The translations under genes were made by a program, and so were the position numbers. Shown here in pieces: positions 1 through 7,471 of a DNA stretch of 15,132 nucleotides. The stretch is from positions 1-15,132 of the forward strand of contig CAZOJY010000091.1 of assembly GCA_964580235.1 (NCBI GenBank), written 5' to 3'. The notes under the pieces were generated by a model that saw only the letters and a list, made by a program, of their open reading frames with translations, had not been told where the DNA came from and searched no databases. This DNA is from G020348385 sp964580235 (GTDB taxonomy: Bacteria; Acidobacteriota; Aminicenantia; Aminicenantales; Aminicenantaceae). Each line of letters starts with the position of its first letter. Positions within the stretch are counted from its first letter, which is position 1.

Positions 1-55
1 CTATCGTCCCTATGTTTAAATGCGGCTTCGTCCTCTCAAACTTTGCCTTCGCCAT
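1..55 (-). CDS. tuf: Elongation factor Tu, N-terminal fragment (second tuf copy)
   Basis: Only the first 18 codons lie inside the window; the gene continues past position 1. They read MAKAKFERTKPHLNIGTI, the highly conserved start of bacterial EF-Tu just before the P-loop. EF-Tu is the GTPase that carries aminoacyl-tRNA to the ribosomal A site. The ATG start is fixed by the Shine-Dalgarno AGGAGGT seven bases upstream. The gene follows fusA, the usual last position of a str operon (rpsL-rpsG-fusA-tuf). A second tuf end lies at the other edge of the window, so the genome has at least two copies, or parts of two. The domains cannot be judged from this fragment. Identification is certain from the peptide and the context. 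Confidence 0.95.
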   Translation of the reverse strand, partial: MAKAKFERTKPHLNIGTI

Positions 56-62
56 TCTCTTT

Positions 63-69
63 ACCTCCT
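63..69 (-). promoter_or_regulatory. Strong ribosome binding site of the downstream tuf
   Basis: AGGAGGT on the minus strand, seven bases before the tuf ATG. It is the longest match to the 16S rRNA anti-Shine-Dalgarno among the protein starts here, which fits the very high expression expected of EF-Tu. I found no convincing promoter in the 116-nt gap between fusA and this start (56-171), so co-transcription with fusA is the simplest reading. Confidence 0.85.
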
Positions 70-171
70 ATTTGCATTGGTCTTATAATGTTATTATTTC
101 CGAGTCTTTTCCTTAAAAATCCTTTCATGACCGTTAACGTTTTGTGCATCACCAATCCTATCGATATCAGC

Positions 172-2268
172 CTACCTTGGGACAGGAATTCTTCCCTCGA
201 TTCGCGCAATAATCTCCTTCATGACCGCAGGAGGTGCAAGGTCGTACTGATAATATTCCATCGAAAATACTCCCCTTCCCTGCGTAAGGGTTCGAAGAGT
301 CGTTGCGTACCCGAACATCTCTGCAAGAGGAACGGTAGTCTTGAGGACTCGCGAACCTCCTCTCATATCCATTTCCTCTATCTTCCCTCTTCTAGTTCGG
401 ATATCACTCACGATATCTCCCAAATACTCATCAGGGGAAAGGATGACCAAACTCATGATCGGCTCAAGAAGAGCCGGGTTGGCTTTCGATGCCGCATCTT
501 TGAAAGCCAGGGAACCGGCGATCTTGAAAGCTATGGGGGTGGAATCCACATCATGAAAAGATCCATCCAGAAGAGTTGCCTTCACACCGGTTAGCGGAAA
601 ACCCGCTAAAATCCCTATTTCCATCGCCTCGCGGATTCCATCCTCAACAAAAGGGATAAATTCATCCGGGATGACTCCTCCCTTGATCTGATCGACAAAC
701 TCAAAATCTTCTCCCTCTTCGAGAGGATCGATATGAATCTTGCAATGACCGTATTGACTTTTCCCGCCAGTTTGCCTAGCGTATTTCCCTTCACCTTCGG
801 CTGATTCGGTGATCGTCTCTTTGTAAGCCACTTGAGGCTTTCCCAGCTTAGCCCTTACACCAAACTCCCTTTCCATGCGATCCATCAGGATATCCAGATG
901 AAGTTCTCCCATACCATAAACAAGAGTTTGCCCTGTCATAGGATCCTGCTTGACCTTGAAGGTCGGATCTTCCCTGGTAAGCTTGCCTAAAACCTCTCCT
1001 AGTTTCACATGCTCGGTCCGAGATCGGGGTTCGATATAGGCGGAAACAACAGGCTCCGGAAATTTGGGAGGTTCAAATACAATCGGATGATTCCTGATGC
1101 AAAGCGTATCCCCAGTCGAAAGGTTCTTCATTGCTCCCAAGGCTGCGATGTCACCCGCGTAAACTTCTTTGATTTCTTTCCGCTTGTTGGAATGCATTTC
1201 CAACAACCGGCTGATGCGTTCTTCCTCTTCCTTGGTGGCGTTGTAAACAGGTGCGCCAACCTTGGTTTTCCCAGAGTAAACCCGGAAAAATGACAGGGTT
1301 CCTGCGTATGGATCATTCATAATCTTAAACACGAGTGCAGAAAAGGGTTCGTCATCTGAAGCCTTTCGCGTTTCTACATCAAGGGTGCGAGGGTGATGCC
1401 CATGAACTGAAGGGATATCCACAGGAGAAGGAAGGTAATCCGCCACTGCGTCTAGAAGAGGATGCACACCTTTGTTCTTGAAGGACGCCCCAAAAAGGAT
1501 AGGAACAAATTGAAGAGTAATCGTCCCTTTCCTGATGACTTTCTTGATATCGCCCACTGAAATCTCTTTCCCCTCCAAGTATCTCTCCATCAATCCGTCA
1601 TCCACATCGCTCAGCATTTCCAACATTTCGCCCCTTTTTTCCAGGGCCTCTTCTCGATTTTCTGCAGAAATTTCTTGCGTCTCAAACTTGGTCCCGAGTA
1701 AATCTTCACCCCAATCAATCTCTTTCATCTCGACAAGGTCAATCACTCCTCTAAAGCTGTCCTCGCTTCCGAGGGGAATCTGGATAACCAGAGGTTTAGC
1801 AGAAAGCCTTTCTTCCATCTCCTTTACAGCTTTTTCGGGATCAACTCCAATTCTGTCCATTTTGTTTATGTAAACTATGCGGGGAACACGGTACCTGTCC
1901 GCCTGCCGCCATACTGTTTCTGATTGGGCCTCAACACCGCCAACGCCACAGAGAATAACGATCGCGCCATCAAGAACTCTCAGCGAGCGTTCCACCTCAA
2001 CCGTAAAATCAACATGCCCAGGGGTATCAATGATATTGATCTGGTGATTCTTCCAGAAACAGGTTGTCGCTGCCGACGTTATGGTGATTCCCCGTTCCTG
2101 CTCCTGCGCCATCCAATCCATAACAGCCGTGCCCTCATCTACTTCCCCTAACTTATAGGTGATGCCTGTATAAAAAAGGATGCGCTCCGTTGTAGTAGTC
2201 TTCCCCGCATCGATATGCGCCATGATACCGATGTTTCTGACTCGATCGATAGAATAACTTCGCGCCAA
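172..2268 (-). CDS. fusA: Elongation factor G
   Basis: EF-G, 698 residues, is the ribosomal translocase that uses GTP hydrolysis to move tRNAs and mRNA after peptide transfer; with RRF it also splits ribosomes. Visible GTPase motifs are the P-loop AHIDAGKT (residues 17-24), the switch II DTPGH (81-85) and NKMD (135-138). A domain IV to V region follows with GGVIPDEFIPFVEDGIREA and AEMFGYATTLRTLTQGRG near the C-terminus. Length is normal for the family (about 690-705). The start is TTG at 2268: it gives the conserved opening MARSY..., and TGGAG lies seven bases upstream. The only nearby ATG, 13 bases upstream, is out of frame. The gene sits 48 nt after rpsG and 116 nt before tuf, the classic str order, and ends in TAG. 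The motifs and the position in the str operon point to the housekeeping EF-G. Confidence 0.97.
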   Translation of the reverse strand: MARSYSIDRVRNIGIMAHIDAGKTTTTERILFYTGITYKLGEVDEGTAVMDWMAQEQERGITITSAATTCFWKNHQINIIDTPGHVDFTVEVERSLRVLDGAIVILCGVGGVEAQSETVWRQADRYRVPRIVYINKMDRIGVDPEKAVKEMEERLSAKPLVIQIPLGSEDSFRGVIDLVEMKEIDWGEDLLGTKFETQEISAENREEALEKRGEMLEMLSDVDDGLMERYLEGKEISVGDIKKVIRKGTITLQFVPILFGASFKNKGVHPLLDAVADYLPSPVDIPSVHGHHPRTLDVETRKASDDEPFSALVFKIMNDPYAGTLSFFRVYSGKTKVGAPVYNATKEEEERISRLLEMHSNKRKEIKEVYAGDIAALGAMKNLSTGDTLCIRNHPIVFEPPKFPEPVVSAYIEPRSRTEHVKLGEVLGKLTREDPTFKVKQDPMTGQTLVYGMGELHLDILMDRMEREFGVRAKLGKPQVAYKETITESAEGEGKYARQTGGKSQYGHCKIHIDPLEEGEDFEFVDQIKGGVIPDEFIPFVEDGIREAMEIGILAGFPLTGVKATLLDGSFHDVDSTPIAFKIAGSLAFKDAASKANPALLEPIMSLVILSPDEYLGDIVSDIRTRRGKIEEMDMRGGSRVLKTTVPLAEMFGYATTLRTLTQGRGVFSMEYYQYDLAPPAVMKEIIARIEGRIPVPR

Positions 2269-2275
2269 CTTGTCG

Positions 2276-2280
2276 CTCCA
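2276..2280 (-). promoter_or_regulatory. Ribosome binding site that fixes the TTG start of fusA
   Basis: TGGAG on the minus strand with seven bases to the TTG start codon at 2268-2266. The AUG that overlaps this site (AAAATGGAG) is out of frame with EF-G. The conserved N-terminus MARSY begins exactly at the TTG, so the site supports that start. Confidence 0.7.
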
Positions 2281-2316
2281 TTTTTTATAACAGATATAGT
2301 CACTATTATCAGAAGA

Positions 2317-2787
2317 CTACCATCTATAATGAGCAAAAGCTCTATTAGCTTCTGCCATTTTATGCATATCTTCCCTTTTTTTTATCGCTCCACCCCGGTT
2401 ATTGACAGCGTCCAAAATCTCTGCTGCCAGCTTATCCGTCATGGTCTTTCCAGACCTTTCCCCAGCAAACCGGAGGATCCACCTGACCGCCAACGATGTT
2501 GACCTTTTAAGCGGAACCTCTATTGGAACCTGGTATGTTGCACCTCCCACTCGCCGGGATTTTGTTTCGAGAAAGGGGCGGACATTTTCCACAGCCTTTT
2601 CGAACGATTTTAAAGGATCTGCTTTGCCCTTTTGTTTTACCTGCTCCATTGCTCCATATATAATTTTTTCCGCAAGACTTTTCTTGCCTTTTTTCATCAC
2701 CGTGTTCACAAACCTGGAAATGAGCGTACTGTTGTAGAAATGATCTGGCCTAGGTTTCCTTTTTTTAACGGTTCCGCGTCTTGGCAT
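2317..2787 (-). CDS. rpsG: 30S ribosomal protein S7
   Basis: S7, 156 residues, binds the 3' major domain of 16S rRNA, starts assembly of the 30S head and lies next to the E-site tRNA. The sequence opens with the family signature MPRRGTVKKRKPRPDHFYNS and continues with LISRFVNTVMKKGKKSLAE. Later it shows the conserved GGATYQVPIEV region and ends in ANRAFAHYRW. Length equals the common bacterial form. The ATG start follows AGAGGAG at six bases. The gene begins 11 nt after the rpsL stop, so translational coupling is likely. In E. coli S7 represses the str operon by binding a roughly 100-nt rpsL-rpsG spacer; that spacer is absent here, so this mode of control is unlikely in the same form. Confidence 0.98.
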   Translation of the reverse strand: MPRRGTVKKRKPRPDHFYNSTLISRFVNTVMKKGKKSLAEKIIYGAMEQVKQKGKADPLKSFEKAVENVRPFLETKSRRVGGATYQVPIEVPLKRSTSLAVRWILRFAGERSGKTMTDKLAAEILDAVNNRGGAIKKREDMHKMAEANRAFAHYRW

Positions 2788-2798
2788 CTCGGTCTCCT

Positions 2799-3188
2799 CT
2801 AACCTGCAACCTTTTTCCGTTTAGGTTTCCTGCTTCCGTATTTGGATCTTCCCTTCGTTCGGTCTTGGACACCCTCGCAATCCAGTGAACCACGAATGAT
2901 ATGATACCGCACCCCTGGGAGATCTTTGACCCTTCCTCCTCGTATGAGAACAATAGAATGTTCCTGAAGGTTATGGCCAATGCCAGGAATATATCCCGTC
3001 ACTTCAATGTTATTTGTAAGCCTGACTCTGGCCACTTTTCTCATGGCTGAATTGGGCTTTTTTGGCGTCGTCGTAAAAACACGGGTACACACTCCCCTTT
3101 TCTGGGGGCATCTCTCCAAGGCAGGAGATTTGCTCTTGTACTTCTTCGCAAGTCTCCCTTTTCTTACCAGTTGATTAACAGTCGGCAA
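2799..3188 (-). CDS. rpsL: 30S ribosomal protein S12
   Basis: S12, 129 residues, lies at the decoding centre and governs translational accuracy; it is the streptomycin-resistance protein. The sequence aligns without gaps to E. coli S12 through PTVNQLVRKGR, CPQKRGVCTRVFTTTPKKPN and GHNLQEHSIVLIRGGRVKDL. Lys43 and Lys88, the main sites of streptomycin-resistance changes, are both the wild-type lysine. The start is TTG at 3188: translation from it begins at the family N-terminus, and AAAAGGAG ends eight bases upstream. A longer in-frame reading from 3230 adds 14 unlikely residues. An out-of-frame ATG lies five bases before the TTG. The gene is first in the rpsL-rpsG-fusA-tuf segment and has its own predicted promoter at 3271-3299. 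Confidence 0.97.
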   Translation of the reverse strand: MPTVNQLVRKGRLAKKYKSKSPALERCPQKRGVCTRVFTTTPKKPNSAMRKVARVRLTNNIEVTGYIPGIGHNLQEHSIVLIRGGRVKDLPGVRYHIIRGSLDCEGVQDRTKGRSKYGSRKPKRKKVAG

Positions 3189-3196
3189 TACATCTG

Positions 3197-3204
3197 CTCC
3201 TTTT
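3197..3204 (-). promoter_or_regulatory. Ribosome binding site of rpsL, deciding TTG over a nearby ATG
   Basis: AAAAGGAG on the minus strand. The TTG of rpsL is eight bases downstream, a good spacing. The out-of-frame ATG at 3193-3191 is only three bases downstream, too close for efficient initiation. The site therefore favours the TTG that gives the conserved S12 N-terminus. Confidence 0.75.
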
Positions 3205-3221
3205 ATGTAAGATAAATAATT

Positions 3222-3261
3222 AAAAAACACTCACACTTCAGGGATAGACTCCCTCTGAGCG
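3222..3261 (-). terminator. Hairpin plus T6 tract in the rpoC-rpsL gap (terminator or leader attenuator)
   Basis: The minus strand can form an outer stem CGCTCA/TGAGTG (one G-U pair) and an inner stem AGGGA/TCCCT around a GTCTA loop, followed at once by TTTTTT (3227-3222). The stems are separated by a 1-nt bulge on one side and six bases on the other, so this is not a perfect terminator. A competing fold pairs CACAC (3269-3265) with GTGTG (3236-3232). It lies after rpoC but also just downstream of the predicted rpsL start point near 3264. It could therefore end rpoC transcripts, attenuate rpsL transcripts, or do both. No folding energy was computed. Confidence 0.45.
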
Positions 3262-3270
3262 AATGTGTGG

Positions 3271-3299
3271 ATAATAGCAAAATCAATTTGCTATGTCAA
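3271..3299 (-). promoter_or_regulatory. Sigma-70 type promoter for rpsL-rpsG-fusA(-tuf)
   Basis: The minus strand has TTGACA (3299-3294), a 17-base spacer and TATTAT (3276-3271). This is a perfect -35 and a five-of-six -10 at ideal spacing, in the only sizeable gap between rpoC and rpsL. Transcription should start near 3264 and give a leader of about 75 nt before the TTG of rpsL. It would give the ribosomal protein and elongation factor genes a supply independent of read-through from rpoC. Confidence 0.85.
3274..3294 (-). repeat. Perfect 8-bp inverted repeat filling the rpsL promoter spacer
   Basis: ATAGCAAA, five bases, then TTTGCTAT. The two arms are exact reverse complements and run from the last base of the -35 to inside the -10. 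The placement is that expected of an operator, but an RNA hairpin role is unlikely because the repeat lies upstream of the start point. No regulator gene is in the window. Chance is possible in AT-rich DNA. Confidence 0.6.
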
Positions 3300-3325
3300 G
3301 GAATTTGAGGCGTTTAGAGCAATTT

Positions 3326-6300
3326 TTAACTGGGTAAAGTAAGATCAACTTCCTCCTGTATTTCTGCCTCAGTCTCCTCTTTTAGTTCCACATCTCGGTA
3401 GTACCGGTAGCCAGTGCCTGCAGGAATAAGCCTTCCCATTATGATGTTCTCTTTCAGGCGGCGCAGATAGTCCACCTTTCCATAAAGGCTTGCTTCAGTC
3501 AACACTCTTGTCGTTTCCTGAAAGGATGCGGCAGCAATGAAACTGTCCGTGCTCAAGGCGCTTTTGGTTATCCCCAAAAGAAGAGGTCTGGCTTTTGCAG
3601 GCTTCTTGCCATTTCGGACTACTTTTTCATTCTCTTCCTGGAAAATGAATTTATCAATTTGTTCATCCACCAAAAATTCGGTATCTCCGACTTCTTCAAC
3701 TTTAATCCAGCGGAGCATTTGCCGGATGATGATCTCGATATGCTTATCGTTTATAACGACACCCTGGAGCCTGTAGACCTCCTGGACCTCTCTAAGCAGA
3801 TACTCTGCCAGTTCCTTCTCACCAAGAACTTTCAAGATATCATGGGGGTTAACCGGTCCGTCCATCAAAGGAGTCCCCGCTTTGACTCTTTCCCCTTCTC
3901 CCACACTCATATGGGCTCCCTTCGGGATAAAATATTCTTTTTCGCCTCCTTTTTCATTGTGGACGGTCAGCTTTCTGTGGCCGCGAACGAGTCCTCCGAA
4001 CTTCACTACTCCATCAATTTCAGAAATGACGGCAGGATGTTTGGGCTTTCTTGCCTCGAACAATTCTTCCGCTCTGGGCAGACCTCCTGTAATGTCTTTG
4101 GTTCGGGCGGCTTCTCTCGGTATCTTGGCCAGGATATCTCCAGCATAAACCATCCCGGTATCTTTGACTTCAAGATTGGCACCAGCCGGGAGAAAATATT
4201 TCCGGAGCACCACAGGCTTGCCTCGGTCATCCTTCTTTTTTGGATGAATGATGATAATCTGAGGCTGCAGTTTCTCATCCTTGGGATCGATAACAACCTG
4301 AGAGATCAAACCAGTGAATTCATCCTGTACTTCCTCCATCGTCAGCCCAAGAACCACGTCATGAAATATAACTTGACCGGATTCCTCTGTCAAAATAAAG
4401 CTGGAGAAGGGATCCCATTCTGCAAATTGCTGTCTTGATTTGACCTCCTCTCCGTCCTTCACAAGGACTTTTGCCCCATAGGGTACCTGGTAGTGTTCCA
4501 CTTCCCTGCCTCGATGATCTAAGACAACAATATTGGCATTCCGGTTCACAACGACAACAACGTCTTCCTTATTTATGACGAATTTCAAATTGTTAAACCG
4601 CACAACACCGTCATTTTTAGCCTCGAGCTTCGACCGCTCCACGCCGCGCATGGCAATGCCCCCGATATGGAAAGTTCGCATGGTTAACTGCGTTCCAGGC
4701 TCTCCGATAGATTGTGCAGCAATTATTCCCACAGCTTCTCCGAGCTCGACGGGTTTTCCCGCAGCCATATCCCGTCCATAACAGAGCTGGCACACTCCTT
4801 TTTTCGCCTCGCAGGTCAGTAGAGATCGAATTTTCATCCTTTCGATTCCCAAATTTTCAAGCTTCTGAGCGGTTTCTTCGGTGATTTCTTCGTTAACGTC
4901 AACAATGATTTCACCTGTATCCGGATGAAGCACTTTTTCAAGCGATATTCGTCCAACAATCCTGTCAATAAAGGGCTCGATCAGCTCGCCGTTTTCTACG
5001 ATAGCGCTGACATTCACTCCTTTGAGCGTGCCGCAATCATGGTCATCCACGATGACTTCCTGAGAGACATCGACAAGCTTTCTGGTTAAGTACCCAGAAT
5101 TTGCTGTTTTTAGAGCCGTGTCCGCCAATCCTTTTCTAGCTCCATGGGTAGAGATAAAGTAGTACAACACATCGAGGCCTTCACGTAGATTGGCTATGAT
5201 TGGTGTTTCCATGATCTCTCCAGACGGTTTGCTCATGAGTCCTCTCATTCCAGCAAGTTGACGAATCTGCTGTTTATTTCCTCGGGAGCCGGAATCGGCC
5301 ATCACAAACAGAGGATTCAAGTCGTCTCCCTCAAAACTGACCTTACGCATTGTGTCAATCATAACGCTGGAGACTCTATCTGTCACAGCTCCCCAAATTT
5401 CCACAACCCTGTTGAAACGTTCTCCAGCCGAGATTGTTCCTTCCCGGTAGAGGTTTTCTACTCTCTGGACATCTTTCTGGGCTTTTTCGATCAATTTCGC
5501 CTTATCTTTCGGAATGATAAAATCGTCAATCCCTAATGAAAAACCAGCGGAGGTTGAATATTTGAATCCGAGCTCTTTCATCTTGTCCAGCATTTCAATA
5601 GTTGCCTGAAGTCCCAGGTTCAAATAGACGTAATAGACAAGATTTTCGAGCCCTTTCTTTTTCAGAACCCCGTTTACAAACGGAATCCCCTCGGGAAGGA
5701 CCGCATTAAAAAGGATCCGTCCAGGGGTTGTCTCAACAAGCTTACTCTCTATTTCTGACACAGGACACGTAAGGACAGCTTGACTATCATAATAAATGGA
5801 CAAATTCATGAAGGGGCCATTAAATTTCACTCTTATGGCTGCCTGGAGGTCAATGTTTTTATTCTCAAAAGCCAATAATACCTCTTCTTTAGAGGAGAAG
5901 ACCCTTCCCTCGCCTTTCCTTGATTTCCTCCCCAGCGTTAGATAATAGCACCCGAGAACCATATCCTGGGTGGGGATGGCAAGAGGCCGCCCATTCGCCG
6001 GTGAGAGGATATTGTTGGTAGCAAGCATCAATGTTTGCACCTCCACCTGAGCTTCGACCGATAGCGGTATATGAACAGCCATCTGATCCCCGTCAAAATC
6101 GGCATTGAAAGCTGCACAAACAAGAGGATGAATCTGGATTGCCTTTCCTTCAATCAAAACAGGTTCAAAAGCCTGGATTCCCAACCTGTGTAACGTAGGT
6201 GCACGGTTAAGGAGGATGGGATGCTCCTTGACGACTTCTTCCAAGTAGTCCCAAACTTCCGGTCTTTCTTGTTCATGCCATTCTCGAGCGATTTTAACAC

Positions 6301-7471
6301 TGGGGACAAGCCCTTCTTTTTCCAGTTTGTGGAAAATAAAGGGCTTAAACAATTCGAGAGCCATCTTTTTTGGAAGGCCGCACTGATTTAGCTTCAGTTC
6401 GGGGCCTACGACAATCACCGATCGGCCCGAATAATCGACCCGTTTTCCAAGGAGATTCTGCCGGAAGCGGCCCTGTTTTCCCCTGAGTGCTTCACTCAAA
6501 GATTTTAAAGGCCTCCGGTTGGCTCCCAGATGAACGCGGCCTCTCTTTCCATTATCAAAAAGGGCATCGACCGCTTCCTGGAGCATCCGTTTCTCATTCC
6601 GTATGATCAGCTCAGGAGCCCGGAGTTCGATCAATTTTTTCAAACGGTTATTTCTGTTGATGACCCGACGGTAAAGATCATTCAGATCAGAAGTCGCAAA
6701 ACGCCCTCCATCCAGCCGGACCAGAGGTCTCAAGTCTGGAGGAATGACAGGGATGACATCCAAAATCATCCAATCCGGATGATTACCTGACGTTTTGAGG
6801 GCTTTGAATACTCTCAGTCGTTTGGCATGCCGAAGCTTTCTCTGCTGGGACGTTTCTTTTTTCATCAGTTCTCTCAGTGAGTCGGCCTCTTTATTGATAT
6901 CGATTCTCTCGAGAAGTTTTTTTATCGCTTCGGCTCCGATAGAGGCGTTAAATTTATCTCCGAAATTCTCGTGGGCATCTTTGTATTCTTCTTCGGTAAG
7001 AAGTTGCCTTTCTTTTAGCGGAGTGTCCCCTGTGTCCGTAACGATGTAGGACTCAAAATAAAGAACTTTTTCAAGATCTTTAATGGATAGGTCGAGCACG
7101 AGTCCAATACGGCTGGGCGTACCTTTGAAAAACCAGATGTGAGCTACAGGAGATGCCAGAAGAATATGGCCCATGCGCTCGCGGCGCACCTTAGAGCGCG
7201 TAACTTCCACGCCGCATCTTTCGCATATAATTCCTCTGTATTTCATTCGTTTGTATTTTCCACAGAGGCATTCAAAGTCATTTATCGGACCGAAAATTTT
7301 AGCGCAAAAGAGTCCATCCTTCTCTGGTTTAAATGTCCTGTAATTGATGGTTTCCGGCTTGGTCACTTCACCCCAGGACCAGCTTTTAATCTTCTCCGGT
7401 GAGGCGATGCTAATTTTAACCCTGTCAAAATCGAGCTTTGGCTTTCCTCCTAGTGGATGCCTTGTATCCAT
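3326..7471 (-). CDS. rpoC: DNA-directed RNA polymerase subunit beta'
   Basis: Beta', 1381 residues from the chosen start (E. coli 1407), forms one pincer of RNA polymerase and holds the catalytic magnesium. The N-terminal zinc site is Cys68, Cys70, Cys83 and Cys86. The active-site loop NADFDGD has Asp458, Asp460 and Asp462. The bridge helix (THGARKGLADTALKTANSGY) is near 770-805. The second zinc site is Cys813, Cys887, Cys894 and Cys897. The trigger loop is interrupted after TMRTFHIGG by an SI3-type insertion of about 180 residues (roughly 940-1118) before TKDITGGLPR. The start is one of two adjacent ATGs: 7471 is seven bases from GGAG, 7474 is four, so I chose 7471, with 7474 as alternative. 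Either overlaps the rpoB TGA stop, which implies translational coupling. A longer in-frame reading from 7513 overlaps rpoB and is not supported. Confidence 0.98.
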   Translation of the reverse strand: MDTRHPLGGKPKLDFDRVKISIASPEKIKSWSWGEVTKPETINYRTFKPEKDGLFCAKIFGPINDFECLCGKYKRMKYRGIICERCGVEVTRSKVRRERMGHILLASPVAHIWFFKGTPSRIGLVLDLSIKDLEKVLYFESYIVTDTGDTPLKERQLLTEEEYKDAHENFGDKFNASIGAEAIKKLLERIDINKEADSLRELMKKETSQQRKLRHAKRLRVFKALKTSGNHPDWMILDVIPVIPPDLRPLVRLDGGRFATSDLNDLYRRVINRNNRLKKLIELRAPELIIRNEKRMLQEAVDALFDNGKRGRVHLGANRRPLKSLSEALRGKQGRFRQNLLGKRVDYSGRSVIVVGPELKLNQCGLPKKMALELFKPFIFHKLEKEGLVPSVKIAREWHEQERPEVWDYLEEVVKEHPILLNRAPTLHRLGIQAFEPVLIEGKAIQIHPLVCAAFNADFDGDQMAVHIPLSVEAQVEVQTLMLATNNILSPANGRPLAIPTQDMVLGCYYLTLGRKSRKGEGRVFSSKEEVLLAFENKNIDLQAAIRVKFNGPFMNLSIYYDSQAVLTCPVSEIESKLVETTPGRILFNAVLPEGIPFVNGVLKKKGLENLVYYVYLNLGLQATIEMLDKMKELGFKYSTSAGFSLGIDDFIIPKDKAKLIEKAQKDVQRVENLYREGTISAGERFNRVVEIWGAVTDRVSSVMIDTMRKVSFEGDDLNPLFVMADSGSRGNKQQIRQLAGMRGLMSKPSGEIMETPIIANLREGLDVLYYFISTHGARKGLADTALKTANSGYLTRKLVDVSQEVIVDDHDCGTLKGVNVSAIVENGELIEPFIDRIVGRISLEKVLHPDTGEIIVDVNEEITEETAQKLENLGIERMKIRSLLTCEAKKGVCQLCYGRDMAAGKPVELGEAVGIIAAQSIGEPGTQLTMRTFHIGGIAMRGVERSKLEAKNDGVVRFNNLKFVINKEDVVVVVNRNANIVVLDHRGREVEHYQVPYGAKVLVKDGEEVKSRQQFAEWDPFSSFILTEESGQVIFHDVVLGLTMEEVQDEFTGLISQVVIDPKDEKLQPQIIIIHPKKKDDRGKPVVLRKYFLPAGANLEVKDTGMVYAGDILAKIPREAARTKDITGGLPRAEELFEARKPKHPAVISEIDGVVKFGGLVRGHRKLTVHNEKGGEKEYFIPKGAHMSVGEGERVKAGTPLMDGPVNPHDILKVLGEKELAEYLLREVQEVYRLQGVVINDKHIEIIIRQMLRWIKVEEVGDTEFLVDEQIDKFIFQEENEKVVRNGKKPAKARPLLLGITKSALSTDSFIAAASFQETTRVLTEASLYGKVDYLRRLKENIIMGRLIPAGTGYRYYRDVELKEETEAEIQEEVDLTLPS
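4365..4393 (-). promoter_or_regulatory. Candidate promoter inside rpoC
   Basis: Minus strand TTGACA (4393-4388), 17 bases, then TATATT (4370-4365), inside the rpoC codons for the SI3 region. The match is as good as that of the rpsL promoter, but it lies within coding sequence, where such matches also arise by chance. If active it would transcribe the last kilobase of rpoC and the str genes. Confidence 0.3.

Noticed and set aside
56..171. Promoter for the downstream tuf
   Set aside because: TATAAG, TTATAA and TAATAA boxes are present but none has a -35 match at 16-18 bases. ATTGGT/ACCAAT arms about 70 bases apart are too short and distant to call a structure.
43..594. Plus-strand reading frame of 183 codons opposite fusA and tuf
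   Set aside because: It runs antisense to highly conserved EF-G codons, has no recognisable domain and no good ribosome binding site; similar shadow frames occur opposite rpoB and rpoC.
2296..2306. Short palindrome ATAGT-C-ACTAT in the rpsG-fusA gap
   Set aside because: An 11-bp palindrome with one central base cannot form a useful RNA hairpin and is short enough to be chance.
3189..3230. Longer rpsL from 3230
   Set aside because: The extra 14 residues precede the conserved S12 N-terminus and would put the start upstream of the clear ribosome binding site.
3659..4438. Plus-strand frame of 259 codons opposite rpoC
   Set aside because: Antisense to well-conserved beta' codons; length fits the open shadow frames expected of this codon use, and nothing in it resembles a protein family.
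5341..5380. TTGACA on the minus strand within rpoC near 5355
   Set aside because: No acceptable -10 box 16-18 bases downstream.
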